A DNA stretch of 64,000 nucleotides, taken from Imbricaverruca yamaguchii. Lineage: Eukaryota; Arthropoda; Thecostraca; Neoverrucidae. The notes beneath the pieces were generated by a model that worked only from the letters and a program-made list of their open reading frames with translations, searched no databases and had not been told where the DNA came from. Location of the stretch: contig JAOTOL010001655.1 of assembly GCA_034440575.1 (NCBI GenBank), forward strand, positions 2,461,001-2,525,000, written 5' to 3'. This document shows positions 1 through 11,358 of the stretch, piece by piece. Position numbers and translations under genes: made by a program. Position 1 is the stretch's first letter. Each line of letters opens with the position of its first letter.

Positions 1-1
1 C

Positions 2-133
2 GCGGAACGAGCGATCGCCTTGATCAAGGAGTTCAACAACGCCCTGACAACGACAGAAGAGCAGCGGCAGTTCCTGCTGAAGGCAGTGCATGGGAATAGC
101 AAGGTGATCCAAAAGAAAACAAAAAGGAAATGA
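2..133 (+). CDS. C-terminal exon of an unrecognised protein (5' partial)
   Basis: The frame starting at base 2 is open for 43 codons and ends at TGA 131-133. It reads like a real protein end: a helical, charged stretch containing EEQRQFLLKAVHGNSKVI, then a very basic tail (QKKTKRK) that could be a nuclear or nucleolar signal. The base composition is coding-like and differs from the AT-rich DNA that follows. Two AATAAA polyadenylation signals (299-304 and 353-358) lie at a sensible distance downstream. I do not recognise the family. The exon continues off the left edge, so neither its acceptor site nor its start is visible. It could instead be a chance open frame. Confidence 0.4.
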   Translation, partial: AERAIALIKEFNNALTTTEEQRQFLLKAVHGNSKVIQKKTKRK

Positions 134-298
134 TGATCTGAACGACAAGTGTGACACCTACATACAGGTCGGTTAATTGACGCTTTGTCTGAAGGACACG
201 GTGTGTGAATCTTATTATTGTCGAGTGACCGCCGATCCTTGCCGCGCGATAGGTATCCATTTCTGAAATATGCCAACTTGCGGGACCCCTAGATCTTG

Positions 299-304
299 AA
301 TAAA
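299..304 (+). other. Candidate polyadenylation signal AATAAA
   Basis: An AATAAA hexamer lies about 165 bp after the stop codon at 131-133, with a second at 353-358. Either could end the transcript of the exon at the left edge. The hexamer is common by chance in AT-rich DNA. Confidence 0.25.
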
Positions 305-976
305 CCGTCCAGTTCATTCAGTGTGGTGGTTTCTTGCATAAACGAATGCGGCAATAAATGTGGATCGAATGAAATATGGATATTGGTATGGTGGGACAGC
401 ATACTGCTCACGTACCTTTTGGACACGCTTTACGAAGATGTCCGTGGCTCCGCCTGGCGATGGTCAACCACAGCTGCAAAGCCAATTCATAAGTCAATAT
501 ATTTCATTCGTCAAACCTCACCTTCTCCCCCTGCAATGCAATTTACATTCGTGGTTTGATTGCCTGGTCCTCCATGACTTGCTAGAGGATTTAGTGTGAG
601 CGCTAATGTACTTCGTATACAAAGTGAAACAATTAATAATTAATTAATGTATTGACAGCATAAATAAATTTGGCACAGCATCATATAGGGGAGGCCGGTT
701 CTACTTAATGGCATTTTGTCGGAACTGAACATATTTCGGATACATTTTCAGTTTCGACAAAATTGCATCACCTTGGACGGGTAGCGAGGAGATAGCTACA
801 TCTACGCCAAGTGTAATGCTTCTAGTATTATCCAGATATTTTTGTGTGGCTTCCTCTGGGCTTTCCATCAGAGACCAAAGTATAATGCAACAACCCGGTT
901 ATCAACTTATCTCGCTGCAGGGGTAAGTTGCTACTGACGATGGTGTAAGTTAATAAAATGCAAGTTAAGTAAAATA

Positions 977-979
<3 letters not shown>

Positions 980-1038
<59 letters not shown>
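980..1038. repeat. (AT)n microsatellite
   Basis: Uninterrupted AT dinucleotide repeat of about 29 units. Confidence 0.95.
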
Positions 1039-1041
<3 letters not shown>

Positions 1042-2044
1042 TGTTATTAGGTTACGCAATCTGAAACGCTCTTATTTCAAGCTTACAGTAATACTACTGG
1101 TTTGAGTTTCGGCTGACCATAGCCCATGGCTTACACTATTCAGAGATTGCACAAATGTCCATTTTCCGCTGCAACTTTTCTTATGTTCAGTCTTTTCCGT
1201 CTGGTGAGAAATGCCCCTCGAAATATTAGATAAAATTATCTTGGAGCAGTTGTTGTGAACACCCTTAAAATAGGCAATTCTGTGGTGATCATATTTCATT
1301 ACCAGTCAACAAAACGTGGATAGTCTGATGTTTACACTGGCTGCTGTAGTTGATGCAGGTTGCAACAATTTACCCAGGAAGTTTTCTGCTGCAGGTCGCA
1401 ACATGTTATGCAACATTACGAATACATTATTGCGGCAAATGATAAAAGGATTTAACAGTCGCAAAGCTGAGAGTATGATAATTATAACAGACGCCTAAAA
1501 AGTTAGGAAATGGGCGAAAAATCTTATTAAAAAACAGGACAAAGTACATTTAAATCTTACTTTCGGTCGCTAGTCGGAATAATTTCCGCTTTTCGTTGTC
1601 GCGAGAAGAAGGTGCCAATAGCACCATGTGTCGTAGCCAAGGCAACCGGCTTCACACTTGTGTTGAAAATGCTGTTGCATCAACCATCCACTGTATCAAC
1701 TAGGCCAGCTCTCCCCTTCTTCAGAAGTAGTGACAGCCAAACAGCTACCACCATAATTAATTAATTCCTATGGAAGTACAATCATCATCCAGGGTTTGCT
1801 TGGACGCTTGGATGTTTGAAAACAGACAACATTCTTAGATCGCTTTCTTCTTTTTAGCCCACTTATTACAGCATACATGCTGCCTTTTTATCTAAAGAAA
1901 TAAAAATTTAACCAGAGTTCTTGCGGGATGCTTTTATGAACCCTGACCTGCTGCTAAGCAGAGCTTGTTTCGTGAACCCTGGCCACACCACCCGATCCAT
2001 GAATTCTGGTTCAAAGGCTGAATATTTTGACCGATATTTTAGTG

Positions 2045-2232
2045 TGACGTCAATGCACGGCCGCCCGGTAGCTCGTCCCCGTCCTTATCGGGCCAGTCGC
2101 CAACTGACCCTCCCAGCCGCTGACCCTAAATGCGAGTGCGTGAAGCGACACGAACCCGGTGTTGTCAGGACAGGGGAGACCGATGTAGGCCAGCGCTCCA
2201 AGCAACTGAGTTACCGGGGCGGCAAACTAACT
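2045..2232 (-). repeat. tRNA-derived SINE, family 2, diverged copy
   Basis: On the minus strand this begins with a tRNA-like head (CCGGTAACTCAGTTGCTTGG, similar to an A box), followed by a B-box region around the RC of cgacacgaacccggtg. It shares the same body as the + strand copy at 8708-8940: GCGAGTG/GCATT, CTGGC, and GACGGGGACGAGC-type segments. It is degraded in the middle. Confidence 0.6.
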
Positions 2233-4894
2233 TAACATGTTAACTATTACTCAAAATGTCGTAGTATCCCATAATGTAAGCGTCTTTATGGAGTGTACTT
2301 CATGTAAATTACTTAGAAGACATCACTCTACACTGTAAATAGTAAAGAAGACATTTTATCAATAGAGCCTCCAATGATTTGGAACAATTCATGTTCGGTT
2401 CTGCCATCATTTCGCAGGCCACTTCTTGCCTGCTGAACATGTCGACCCTGTGTCCGAATTCCTTCCAGGGTTTGTCAATAGTGCATGAGTAATATTACGG
2501 ATAATAGTAAACGAATCGGAAACTTTCTGGCGGCACTTTGATGCTTGCGACCACCGACAGATACTAGTGACATCTATCGAACAATCGGAGAACTAACAAT
2601 GGATAGGAGATGCAAAGGACCCTCCATCGAAAAGGCTTGACGGGATGGTGAAAGATAGCTGTATCGGCCTTCTATCACGCGTCATTTGAAAACAAAAACT
2701 GCGCTTTCGGCGCCAGCCGGGGACGCATACTCCAGTAGCCACCATCCCTTCCGCCGCCGCATAGAGCCATGCAGCTCGTGATCAACCAACCTGTGCCGAC
2801 TAACTGAGGGGAGTGGAGTGTCAGGATAGCCGGCAGAAAACAAGGGGGAGCACCTGCCCCTTCCCTGAAACCTGGGACTCGTCTGGGGTGTAAGCCAATT
2901 ACATTCCGATAACACCCCCCCCCCCCCCAGGGCTGCTGATTTGTCAAAGACCAATTGGCTGATAGGAGCAAATGTAGAACATTGATTAGGCCAATGGGCC
3001 CTGGAGCAGCCTTTGGAACCCTTTGAGGCACTGTCAGGGAGCCCTGCATGACCCCCTTGCAGCTGCCACATCTCCCATGTTAACACTCGCACGGCCGGAT
3101 GGATGGGTAAATACCTACCTTTCCCCCATGACGTTTCGTACCATAGCCAAAAAAACGTTCGCACTAGAGCTCTGAAATCTACAGTTCTTTATGCTATATC
3201 AATTCGACACTCGCAAATGTCGCCACCTCTCGATATCCATCATTTCATGAGCCCTTTTTGACGACCCATTTCTTTTCGACAAGCCGGAGGGCCCTTTTCA
3301 AACGCTTGGACCCTATCCACCAGGTCAGGTATCCTTTCTCGGCTTGGGCTCCGCCGACAGCCCGGCTCGGCCGAGTTAGAAGTTCAATTTGCGGAAAGCT
3401 TGAAATATCGAAACGTTTTGCCTGTCCAAGCGAACACTTGTAACCAAAACGAATTTTTTTTATTTGCGATATGCTCACGGGCATTGAGGCCACTGGAGGT
3501 CACATGACCTGAGGTCATGGAACATATTTTAATCATTTATCACACATACACATATTATCCGAATTATACTTTTTACCTTTTGGAATTCGAAAATATCCGG
3601 ACATCAATATTTTGAATGATATTTAACATAGTTATCGACCACCGAACATAACCATGCAGAGTAACCGTCCAGAAATTCCCCATGCTATAACTTCTGAACT
3701 GTTGACCTGATCGAAGTAAAATTTACACAGCTGCATTCCGGGCATAGGATAACCCCATACAACAGTTTTAGTCCAGATAAGAGATGAGGGTGCCGAGCCC
3801 TTCTCGATCTTCTGTGGAATGCCCCACCTCTTCCAAGTAAGAGATGAATGCAAAATTATGAGGAAGAATTTCCAATAGGAAATGGTAGTTTTCCTACTTA
3901 CGTAAGATACAAACATATGACATATCATTTAAATCATATGATAGCATGTGCTATGATATGATGCACCAGATAGCATACAATAATTAAAATAGGCAAGTCA
4001 ATGTATCATGAATACGTGATGGAAGTGTGTATGCTTTATGACAAAATACAAATATATAGTTACTTACAAACCAAACCAACACAGACAGAAAGAAACATAT
4101 AATGCACGTAAGGTTAGTGATAGCATCTCACATGTGCACCCCATGATTACTTTTTCTTACTATATAATTATGTCAAACCTGCATGACTTTTGAATACATG
4201 GCATATATCACCAACCCAAAACCTTGATAACCGATGAAAATACTGAGCCATGTACCTTAGGTAAATATTGCGATATTTTGTGTCAGACAATTCCTCCTTC
4301 AGATTGCTCCTCAGTTTCAAATCCGACATCCTCCAGCCAAAACCTTTAGTTTCAGAGCTGCATGTGAAGGTGAAAATAATACATTTACGGCGAACCCTTC
4401 ACCAATGTGTGAAGCTAAACAAAAGCACAAGCAGACTAAATAGCGCCCTTTCAGATTTTCTCGTGATTTATAGTAAATAACTGGGCAACGCAATGGATAA
4501 TTCCATGCTTCACTTGATCCGAAACGCGAAAGTTACTTCCAAAAACACACACAACGCTCCATAAACGCAGTACACCACGACATACGTTTAAATGTCCCCT
4601 GAAACAAATCAATTGAGGCACAGATGCTTTAATTAATTCCTTATCGCCGCGGGGCTTCATGCAGCAGGCCTAGCTTCTCCAAAAAGCGGACATTGTCTGA
4701 AACTAAACGATGCGTTAATCTTCAACGTAGGAATGTGCAGCTAGAAAGAAACAATATCCTATCCAGCATTAGCTTCAGCATCCCACCATCGGGTTGGCGT
4801 CCTTGGTCGCCGATTCCGGGGAGTTTCATATCCGTCCTCCATTATCCGTGGTAATGCCCAAATAATAATTACCACGTGCAAAGCTTCCATCTTG

Positions 4895-5057
4895 TTGGGT
4901 GGTTATTGGTTACTACGACACATCGACCGTTGAGTCATGTAGCGTCGCCAATTTCTCACGCCGATTGGTCGCGGGCGAAGAGTAGCGACAGATGAGACTC
5001 GAACCTACAACCTTTCGATTGTGAGCCGAGCAACTTACCCCTGGGCTACTCGTCCCC
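4895..5057 (-). repeat. tRNA-derived SINE, family 1, full copy with TSD
   Basis: Minus-strand copy of the commonest SINE in the window. It has an A box (GGGGTAAGTTGCTCG), a B box (GGTTCGAGTCTCA), then the conserved body with CTCTTCGCCCGCGACCAATC and a tail ending in CCAATAACCACC. It is flanked by a perfect 14-bp direct repeat, aagcttccatcttg, at 4881-4894 and 5058-5071. This is the signature of LINE-driven retroposition. Confidence 0.9.
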
Positions 5058-5071
5058 AAGCTTCCATCTTG

Positions 5072-5903
5072 GTATGCGACGTCAATCAGTAAGTACATGA
5101 CGTAATGAGATAAAGGGACAAGGAAATGCAATTCTACAAAGTTGAACGTAACTTGCCACAATTATGCATGGCAAAATGTAGGTGAATTCAAATCCGTCAT
5201 AAAATTTTAATTCATATACAAACAGCCCACTGCAATGTTGTCCACAGAACTCAGCACATATAGTCACATTAGTTCACCAGTTGATGGTCAGCATTCTTGT
5301 AGCTGTTGCCATGTCACATTCTCCGGTATCCAAACGCATCCGAGCTTTGAATATGTTGAGAATATAGTGTTGGGTTTTCCCTAACATCTGGGGATATTCC
5401 TCAGCAATCTGTGTCGAAAATAACACATGTTTTGCTTAGCAATCCCAATGGGCTCAGTGGTCACAATTTCACAAATATACAGCGCCAAATTTACCGGAAA
5501 GCGGAATATCCAGCGAAAAACCAACTGAATTGATATGATGAACATGGCAAGAGCAAGACGGCAATGTATTTCCTCAGGATACCTATGTGCATCACTACCT
5601 CACATTACCAGTTCGGTAGGAGATTCGAGTAGCATTTCAAGTTCTGTAAGACATCATCATTGTATTACATCCATGCCGGGGGATTATATTTTATATTAAA
5701 AAATTGGGGTGGGTGCAATACATGCAACAGGCAGACCCAAATGGATTTGGAGGATCCATAGGATTTCATGTTCAAAGTTGGTATCATTGGGTGGGCAAGA
5801 CGCCATGAAGTGAGTCAAGCCCCATCAAAAATGTACAAAAAGACAACCATATCCCTTCATACGGACTACGAAGTCAGGTGCAGTGGGCGATATTTCAGTT
5901 TAG
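5072..5903. other. Non-coding; 3' flank of the GT31 exon
   Basis: No gene seen. On the minus strand this is the 3' untranslated or downstream region of the glycosyltransferase exon. Confidence 0.4.
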
Positions 5904-6986
5904 TCACCAATTTGACCAATATCGCGCCGGATAGTTGGTGAGTGTGATGTTTGAGGCGCACAATGCATCTACGTCGAACCTACGAGTGGCGTAAACAAAG
6001 AGGTCCATATTCCTGCCGTCGTCGGCGTACTTGTCCGAGTGCGAGAGCACACAGTGGGACAGTGCGCACAAGTCGCCGCCAACCACATGGTTGAAGCACT
6101 GTTGGTCCCACTGGTGACGTGCCACGCCGGCCGCCTCGGCCACGATTCCCGTGATGAACACGTCCTCCAGGTGGTGGTAGCGCGTGCCCAACGCCGTGCT
6201 GTACAGCCGCGCCGCGGCCGCGCCGGGCACCAGGTAGCCCGGGCCGAGCACGAACTGCGGGTACTTCTCCCAGGGCCACTCTCGGACGTCACTGTACCAG
6301 GTGCTCTGCAGGCGGATCGGACCGCAGTCAAGGCACAGGTGGCCGTGGATGCCGCCGACGTGCGACAGCGCGACCACGGTCTCGGCCAGCCGGCGCACAG
6401 TCACCAGCACGTCGTCGTCAGTCTTGACCACAAACCGAACGTGGCCGCAGTGCGCCTGCACAAAGTCCAGCAGGCTGAGCGTCTTCAGGCCCAGGTGGTT
6501 GTAGTGCTCCGTGACGTTCGACTGCAGGATGTCTCCGAATTCGGCCGCCTCCTGTCCACGGCGCGCTGCCACGCGCCGAAGCTCGCCGATTCTTTCTCAT
6601 CCGCCTGCCGGAGTCTAGCCTTCGCCACCTCATCGTCGATCTCGATCTCGTACTCGTCCTCACGGAAGTTGTTGAACGCCTTGTCGATGACGGCGTCGCG
6701 ACCCAGCACGAAGAGCAGGCGCAGGCCGCGCTCGGCCGCCTCGGCGCCGTACGTGCGCCGGAAGATGGCCCGACGGCCGGCGGAGCGCGGTCGCGACGTG
6801 ACGGCGAGCAGGGCCGCGGGCGTCGTGCGCCCGTCGTCCGGGCAGATCGACACGGGAGCATGACGGAACGATGATGTGTAGATGTCGCGTGTCAGCGGCA
6901 CGCTATCGTCGACCGCCAGCTGTTCCACAGGTGTATCTGTAACGGAGTTAGGTGGTCTAGTATCTGTAACGTTCGATCTAGCGCTG
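5904..6986 (-). CDS. GT31 beta-1,3-glycosyltransferase (galactosyltransferase-like) exon, with one frameshift
   Basis: Family GT31 enzymes are Golgi type II membrane proteins that transfer a sugar from a UDP-sugar onto glycan acceptors in beta-1,3 linkage. The visible motifs run in family order on the minus strand: RRAIFRRTYG (the usual R-x-x-IR-x-TWG site), LLFVLGRD, EFGDILQSN, YNHLGLKT, the metal-binding FVVKTDDDVLV, FVLGPGYLVP, and HLEDVFITGI. The stop is TGA at 5904-5906. The N-terminal part (6986 to about 6575) is in one frame. The part from EFGDIL onward is in another, offset by two bases, so a small indel lies near 6530-6590. That could be a sequencing error, a polymorphism or gene death. 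An AG acceptor (minus) at 6988-6987 suggests an exon start at 6986. No transmembrane anchor is present, so a 5' exon must lie elsewhere. The high GC contrasts with its surroundings, as expected for a real exon. The exact acceptor and sugar donor cannot be decided. Confidence 0.85.
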
Positions 6987-7291
6987 CTACACATCGGGTA
7001 CGCCGACGAATGAGGCGCCGAACAGTCACGTTAAAATCAGACGGCAGGCACCGTGTGATAGCGCGCGTTGTCTACCGTCAATGCCGGCATAGCGTGCCCC
7101 AATTTTACGCCGATTGTACTGTTCTGGAATCACAGGATATTAAGTTGCATATTAACTACACATTAATTAGCTACACGAAAGCAAGGGCCGTTATCAGCCG
7201 TGGTTTCTTCTGCTCTCTTCGTCCGATGACGAATCCAGCAAGGGATGCATTACTCCCTCATGAACTAGCTTACACTTTAGTAGTTGTAGCA

Positions 7292-7434
7292 GGTAAGTTG
7301 CTCGTCTCACAATCGAAAGGTTGTGGGTTCGAGTCTCACCTGTCGCTACCCTTCGCCCGCGACCAATCGTCGTGAGAGATTGGCGACGCTACATGACTCA
7401 ACGGTCGATGTGTCGCAAAAACCAATAACCAGCC
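7292..7434 (+). repeat. tRNA-derived SINE, family 1, 5'-truncated
   Basis: Starts inside the A box (ggtaagttgctcgtctc), then carries the B box GGGTTCGAGTCTCAC and the conserved body and tail. It is flanked by agtagttgtagca (7279-7291) and agtagttgcagca (7435-7447), a 13-bp duplication with one mismatch. Confidence 0.9.
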
Positions 7435-7447
7435 AGTAGTTGCAGCA

Positions 7448-8516
7448 AGTTTTACCTACCACACAGGCTCCCTCTTGTATACTTTCACAGCTAACTGCAG
7501 TGACGTTGTAACACCATGTAATACTAGGTTTTGTCATTTCAGATCTCACAAGTTTGTTTCTGCTTTCTATGACATTCCCCGGTGGCATCCTCATCGGAAG
7601 ACTCTTGGCTCTGGATGTTTGAGAAACGTCGATCTGCGCTCGCTGAGCTACATACCATCCGGTTTCGACCGTAGTAGCTTACATACACCTAGACACCCCT
7701 AATTATAATCTCATGACATAAAAACAAGCATTCATCCATCAGATATGCCAGCTGCAGTGCCAGGCACGCACACAATGCAGAGGTGGTACAGTTCACATCA
7801 TATTACGCTGTGCCACAATCAACGCAGTTACGGTTGTCACGGTAATCGATTACGATATACCGGTAGGCTATCAAGCATATATCACCAGTGTAGCGCATGA
7901 TTTAAAATAATTTGAGGGTGTCTTATGTCCGTACATATCACAAGTAAAGCAGTATTGTATGTCAAATGCCGTCTCGTCAGCATCTCGTTATGTTGTTCGA
8001 GCATGTTTTGGTATGGTGCTCCACTTCATCATTGAATAGTCAAACGTCTCCTGAATGTCGTTACAGCAAAATAGTCTGGCGGGCGACATGCATAACCTTC
8101 GTGGGGGATTTTCAACTGGTATGTACACAACATTGGTGCCCGGTAGCTTCTAGTTTGTAAAGTGAAACGTGAGAGTTATTCTTCATGACAAGGCGTGATG
8201 TTTTCCTTTTTGTATATGGTAAGCTTGGTATCAATCCTGCTATTCGCAGGCTCTAGGTGCCTTCTAGGTGCAATATATTGCAGTATTTTCCCATCAGTTT
8301 TGTATGCGGATGTTAGTGTTGTTTTTCTTAGTTCATGCAAATTTTTGTGCCGTGGCTTTGTTCCATCTGCTGCTTAGTGAAGTGCTTCTCCACCTGGTGT
8401 TTGGTGTCTTGGTCAATGTCCGTGTTGGAATAGCTGTTGTTCATCAGAACTTGATTTAGTCGCACAAGTTCTTTGTGTAGGGATATCCAATCAGAGCAGT
8501 GCTCTTCTTACGGGAG
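7448..8516. other. Non-coding stretch
   Basis: No gene or repeat recognised. Short open frames at 7966-8459 show no family resemblance. Confidence 0.4.
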
Positions 8517-8542
8517 ATCTGGTGGTATATTTACGTATGTAA

Positions 8543-8623
<81 letters not shown>

Positions 8624-8630
8624 ACCAGAT
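8517..8630. repeat. (TA)n microsatellite bracketed by 14-bp inverted repeats
   Basis: The arms atctggtggtatat (8517-8530) and atataccaccagat (8617-8630) are exact reverse complements. They enclose a TA dinucleotide tract (about 8543-8620). The whole segment can fold into one long hairpin or cruciform. Confidence 0.85.
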
Positions 8631-8652
8631 GTTGGTAGCATATAACTATAAT

Positions 8653-8686
8653 ATCTATGTTGGTATTCTATTCTACCAACATAGAT
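8653..8686. repeat. Short perfect hairpin
   Basis: atctatgttggta (8653-8665) is the exact reverse complement of taccaacatagat (8674-8686), with an 8-nt loop. It lies only 22 bp after the preceding foldback. Confidence 0.85.
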
Positions 8687-8707
8687 GGTGTGGAAACCAA
8701 AATAGTC

Positions 8708-8940
8708 GACCCGGTAGCTCAGTTGGTTAGAGCGCTGGCCTGCACTGGACTCCCCTGTCCTGGAGCACAGGGCTCGAGTCGCTTCGTGCATTCGCATTTA
8801 GCCCCCGGCTGGGTAAGTTAGTTGGCAGCTGGCCAGATGAGGCCGGGGACGAGCTTCCGGCCGGCCGTGTCAGTGCATTGACGGCACGTTAAACTTTCGG
8901 TTTTCATTGGGCTGCGGCTGGGACGGCATACTCTGTGGCG
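8708..8940 (+). repeat. tRNA-derived SINE, family 2
   Basis: The head is very tRNA-like: CCGGTAGCTCAGTTGGTTAG (A box), then GGGCTCGAGTCGC (B box). The downstream body GGCCGGGGACGAGC and GTGCATTGACGGCACG recurs in the minus-strand copy at about 2045-2232. The anticodon arm is disrupted, so this is not a working tRNA gene. The 3' boundary is uncertain. Confidence 0.75.
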
Positions 8941-8950
8941 TCACAAACGA

Positions 8951-9025
8951 AGCCAGTTAGTTAGTTAGTTATTGGGGTTTAGGGGCGCATCGACTGCAGA
9001 GATCATGCAGCGCCCATACAAACGA
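8951..9025 (+). repeat. Short dispersed repeat (TTAGTTATT-GGGGTTTAGGGGCGC type)
   Basis: The block ttagttattggggtttaggg followed by a gcgc-cgactgcaga core recurs in diverged form at 38910-38965. Its reverse complement appears at about 57412-57432, 60367-60400 and 63880-63925 (gtagcgcccgaaagcccaag). It is probably a fragment of an unnamed SINE or MITE family. Confidence 0.5.
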
Positions 9026-9093
9026 AGCCACAAATGCCGATGTCTTCGCCATGAATCTGTGATATGATATATCACACCACCACTGCCGCAGAG

Positions 9094-9251
9094 GGGAAGA
9101 ATAGTCTAGGGGTAAGTTGCTCGTCTCACAGTCGAAAGATTGTGGGTTCGAGTCTCACTTGTCGCTGCTCTTCGCCCGCGACCAATCGACATGAGATATT
9201 GGCGACTCTACATGACTCGACGGTCGGTGTGTCGTGAAAACAGATAACCAA
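9094..9251 (+). repeat. tRNA-derived SINE, family 1, full copy
   Basis: A box (gtctaggggtaagttgctcg), B box (gggttcgagtctcac), then the shared body. The flanks ccactgccgcagag (9080-9093) and ccactggtgcagag (9252-9265) look like a target duplication with two mismatches. Confidence 0.85.
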
Positions 9252-9290
9252 CCACTGGTGCAGAGAAGCAACCGTGTATGATTACTGGCA

Positions 9291-11353
9291 TAAAGACATA
9301 AGACATAAAAGATTAGTGCAACTATGAGCCACAAGGGCCCTTCTTGGTTGCACTCTGTACACTGAACCAGTTGCCCACCAAAACTGTCAATCAGCCCTCC
9401 CTGTAATACTGAAAAGCAAGCCCTATATTCTTACAATGATTGTCTATGCTGTTTTTAAAGATGTTCAATGTGCTGCTACTGACGATGTTTTCTGGCAGCT
9501 GGTTCCAGTGTTCCACTACCCTGTTGGTGAAGAAAGTTTGCCTTAACCTTGTTCTGCTGTGGTTAATTTTAATTTTGAATTGATGACCTCTAATTGCATC
9601 ATTTCTGTTAAATTCAAACATTTCCCCAAGGTATCCCCTCTCCAGACCATTGACAAATTTAAAGACCTCGATGAGATCTCCTCTCAGCCTTCTATATCTA
9701 AGTGAAAACATATTCAATTTCTTCAATCTTTCCTCATATGCCAGGTTGCTTATGCCATTAACCATTTTTGTAGCCCTCTTTTGTACTCTCTCCAAAAGCC
9801 AACAATCTTTTTCATAGCTAGGAGACCAAGCTTGGATGCAGTATTCCAAATGTGGCCTGACGTATGCACAGTAAAGCTTCCTGGTCACTTCCTCACTTCT
9901 GTATGATACATTCCTATTTATTGCCCCGAGCATTCTCAGTGCCTTCTTCCTGGCTTCCTTGGTCTGTTCTGATGCCCCCAGTTTTGTGTTTAGAATAACA
10001 CCTAAATCCTTCTCCTGTTGAGTCACTGATAGCACTTGGCCACCCATCAAGTATGGACCCTTCATATGCTGCTTACCTACATGCATGATTTTGCACTTAT
10101 CAAAGTTAAATTTCATTTGCCATTCTTCGGACCACTTCACAAGTTCGTCTAAGTCTTTTTGCAGCGAGATATGCTCATCCTGACCTGTTATTGCCCTAAA
10201 GACCTTCAAATCATCCGCAAATTTCAAAACTTTACTGCTTAGGCCACTTTCAATGTTATTTACAAATATAATGAACAGTAATGGCCCTAGTACTGACCCC
10301 TGGGGGACTCCACTAAGAACATTTTGCCATGATGACTTTGCACCATTTAGCATCACTCTTTGCTGTCTATCTGAAAGCCACAACTCTATCCATTTTAAGA
10401 TGCTACCTGCAATACCATGGGACTGAAGCTGTATCATTAACCGTTTATGGGGTACCTTGTCAAAGGCCTTACTAAAGTTAAGATATGCTACATCAACCTG
10501 ATTTCCCTGATCAAATTGTTCTGTGGCGAAGTTCAAAAAGTCCAAGAGGTTTGTTAGACACGATCGTCCTTTTCTAAACCATGTTGAGTATTTTGAATCA
10601 ATCTGCTACCTTCCAGATAACTAACTATTCTATCCTTGATAATTGATTCGAGTACCTTGCATACTAGGGATGTGAGACTTATTGGCCTATAGTTTTCAAC
10701 TTTCCCTCTTTCTCCTTTCTTGAAAATAGGAACTACATTTGCCCTTTTCCAATCGGTTGGAATTTCATTATGCGAAACTGATCTACAAAATATTATACTA
10801 AGTGGAAATGCCAGTTCCTTTTCAGTTTCCCGCAACACCCTAGCATAAATTTCATCAGGTCCTGCTGTCTTATTTTGCTTTATTTTCCTGATATGATTGT
10901 AAACAACATCACTATCAATGAAATCAACATCATTTGTCAGATCCCATGTCACTGAACTATGGTGTATGGTCGGCAGATTGGTCATATCTTCCAATGTAAA
11001 CACTGATTTGAACTGCTTGCTCAGCTCCTCAACCATCTCACTATCCTCACCCAATGTAGTCCCGTTTACTTCCAGTGGACCAATTGTGCTAGAAACTTTA
11101 CTCAGCTTGTAGAAACTAAAGAACTTTTTTACTGTCCCCATTACAGTTTCTAGCTAAATCCAGTTCTTTTGCTCGCTTTGCTGCTCTGGTTTTTTGCTTC
11201 ACAGTGTCTCTAGCTTTTCGATACGCCTTTAGATTAACGACATTTGAGGCTTCTTTAAAAACTCTAAATGCAGTTTTCTTAGCCTTAATTGCTTTTATCA
11301 CGTCTGGTGTAAGCCATGCTGGCTTTCCTACCCTTCTTTTGCGTCTTGCTTTT
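9291..11353 (-). mobile_element. LINE-A copy 1: CR1-like non-LTR retrotransposon, 5'-truncated
   Basis: Minus-strand element with most of the reverse transcriptase, the C-terminal domain and the 3' UTR. Its 3' end (plus coordinates 9291-9312) consists of short TGTCTTTA-like repeats instead of poly(A), as is typical of CR1-type LINEs. Compared with copy 2 (31216-34076) the similarity stops abruptly at about 11353, where the 40-bp minisatellite begins. The endonuclease and ORF1 are therefore missing. It is closely similar to copies 2 and 3, so the family was active fairly recently. Confidence 0.9.
9391..10545 (-). pseudogene. LINE-A copy 1 reverse transcriptase, catalytic part and C-terminus
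   Basis: A frame open for 384 codons that copies element RNA into DNA at the insertion site in intact relatives. Motifs in order: YLNFSKAFDKVPH (RT motif with the first Asp changed to Asn; copies 2 and 3 have YLDFSKAFDKVPH), LSGVPQGSVLGPLLF, LKFADDLKVF (catalytic FADD intact), HVGKQHM, the R-x-L-G-A-I-N-R region, YCAYVRPHLEYCIQAWSP, and a C-terminal VVEHWNQLPENIV block. A frameshift near 10550 separates it from the upstream RT part, and the first catalytic Asp is lost, so it is dead. Confidence 0.9.
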
Positions 11354-11358
11354 GGCAT
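10554..11358 (-). pseudogene. LINE-A copy 1 RT N-terminal part (two frames)
   Basis: Contains TAGPDEIYARVLRE, PTDWKRANVVPIFKKGER and NYRPISLTSLVCKVLE, the first RT motifs of CR1/Jockey-type LINEs. They are preceded by a linker (KPAWLTPDVIKAIKAKKTAF) in a second, overlapping frame (11116-11358). The frame breaks at about 11130 and 10554 show decay. Confidence 0.85.

Larger units (their letters stand above)
134..4880. other. Non-coding stretch with repeats
   Basis: I see no supportable gene here. It holds an (AT)n tract (980-1038), a minus-strand SINE fragment (about 2045-2232) and a run of about 14 C (2926-2939). The minus-strand open frames at 2675-3164 are in GC-rich DNA and do not resemble any family I know. 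Confidence 0.5.

Noticed and set aside
2675..3164. Minus-strand frames of 124 and 160 codons
   Set aside because: Overlapping frames of similar length around a poly-C run in GC-rich DNA, with no motif.
6039..6863. 274-codon + frame over the glycosyltransferase
   Set aside because: It is antisense to the GT31 exon, whose motifs are unmistakable on the minus strand.
8708..8780. tRNA gene
   Set aside because: The A and B boxes are good, but the anticodon and acceptor arms do not pair and a SINE body follows. The same applies to the family-1 and family-3 heads.
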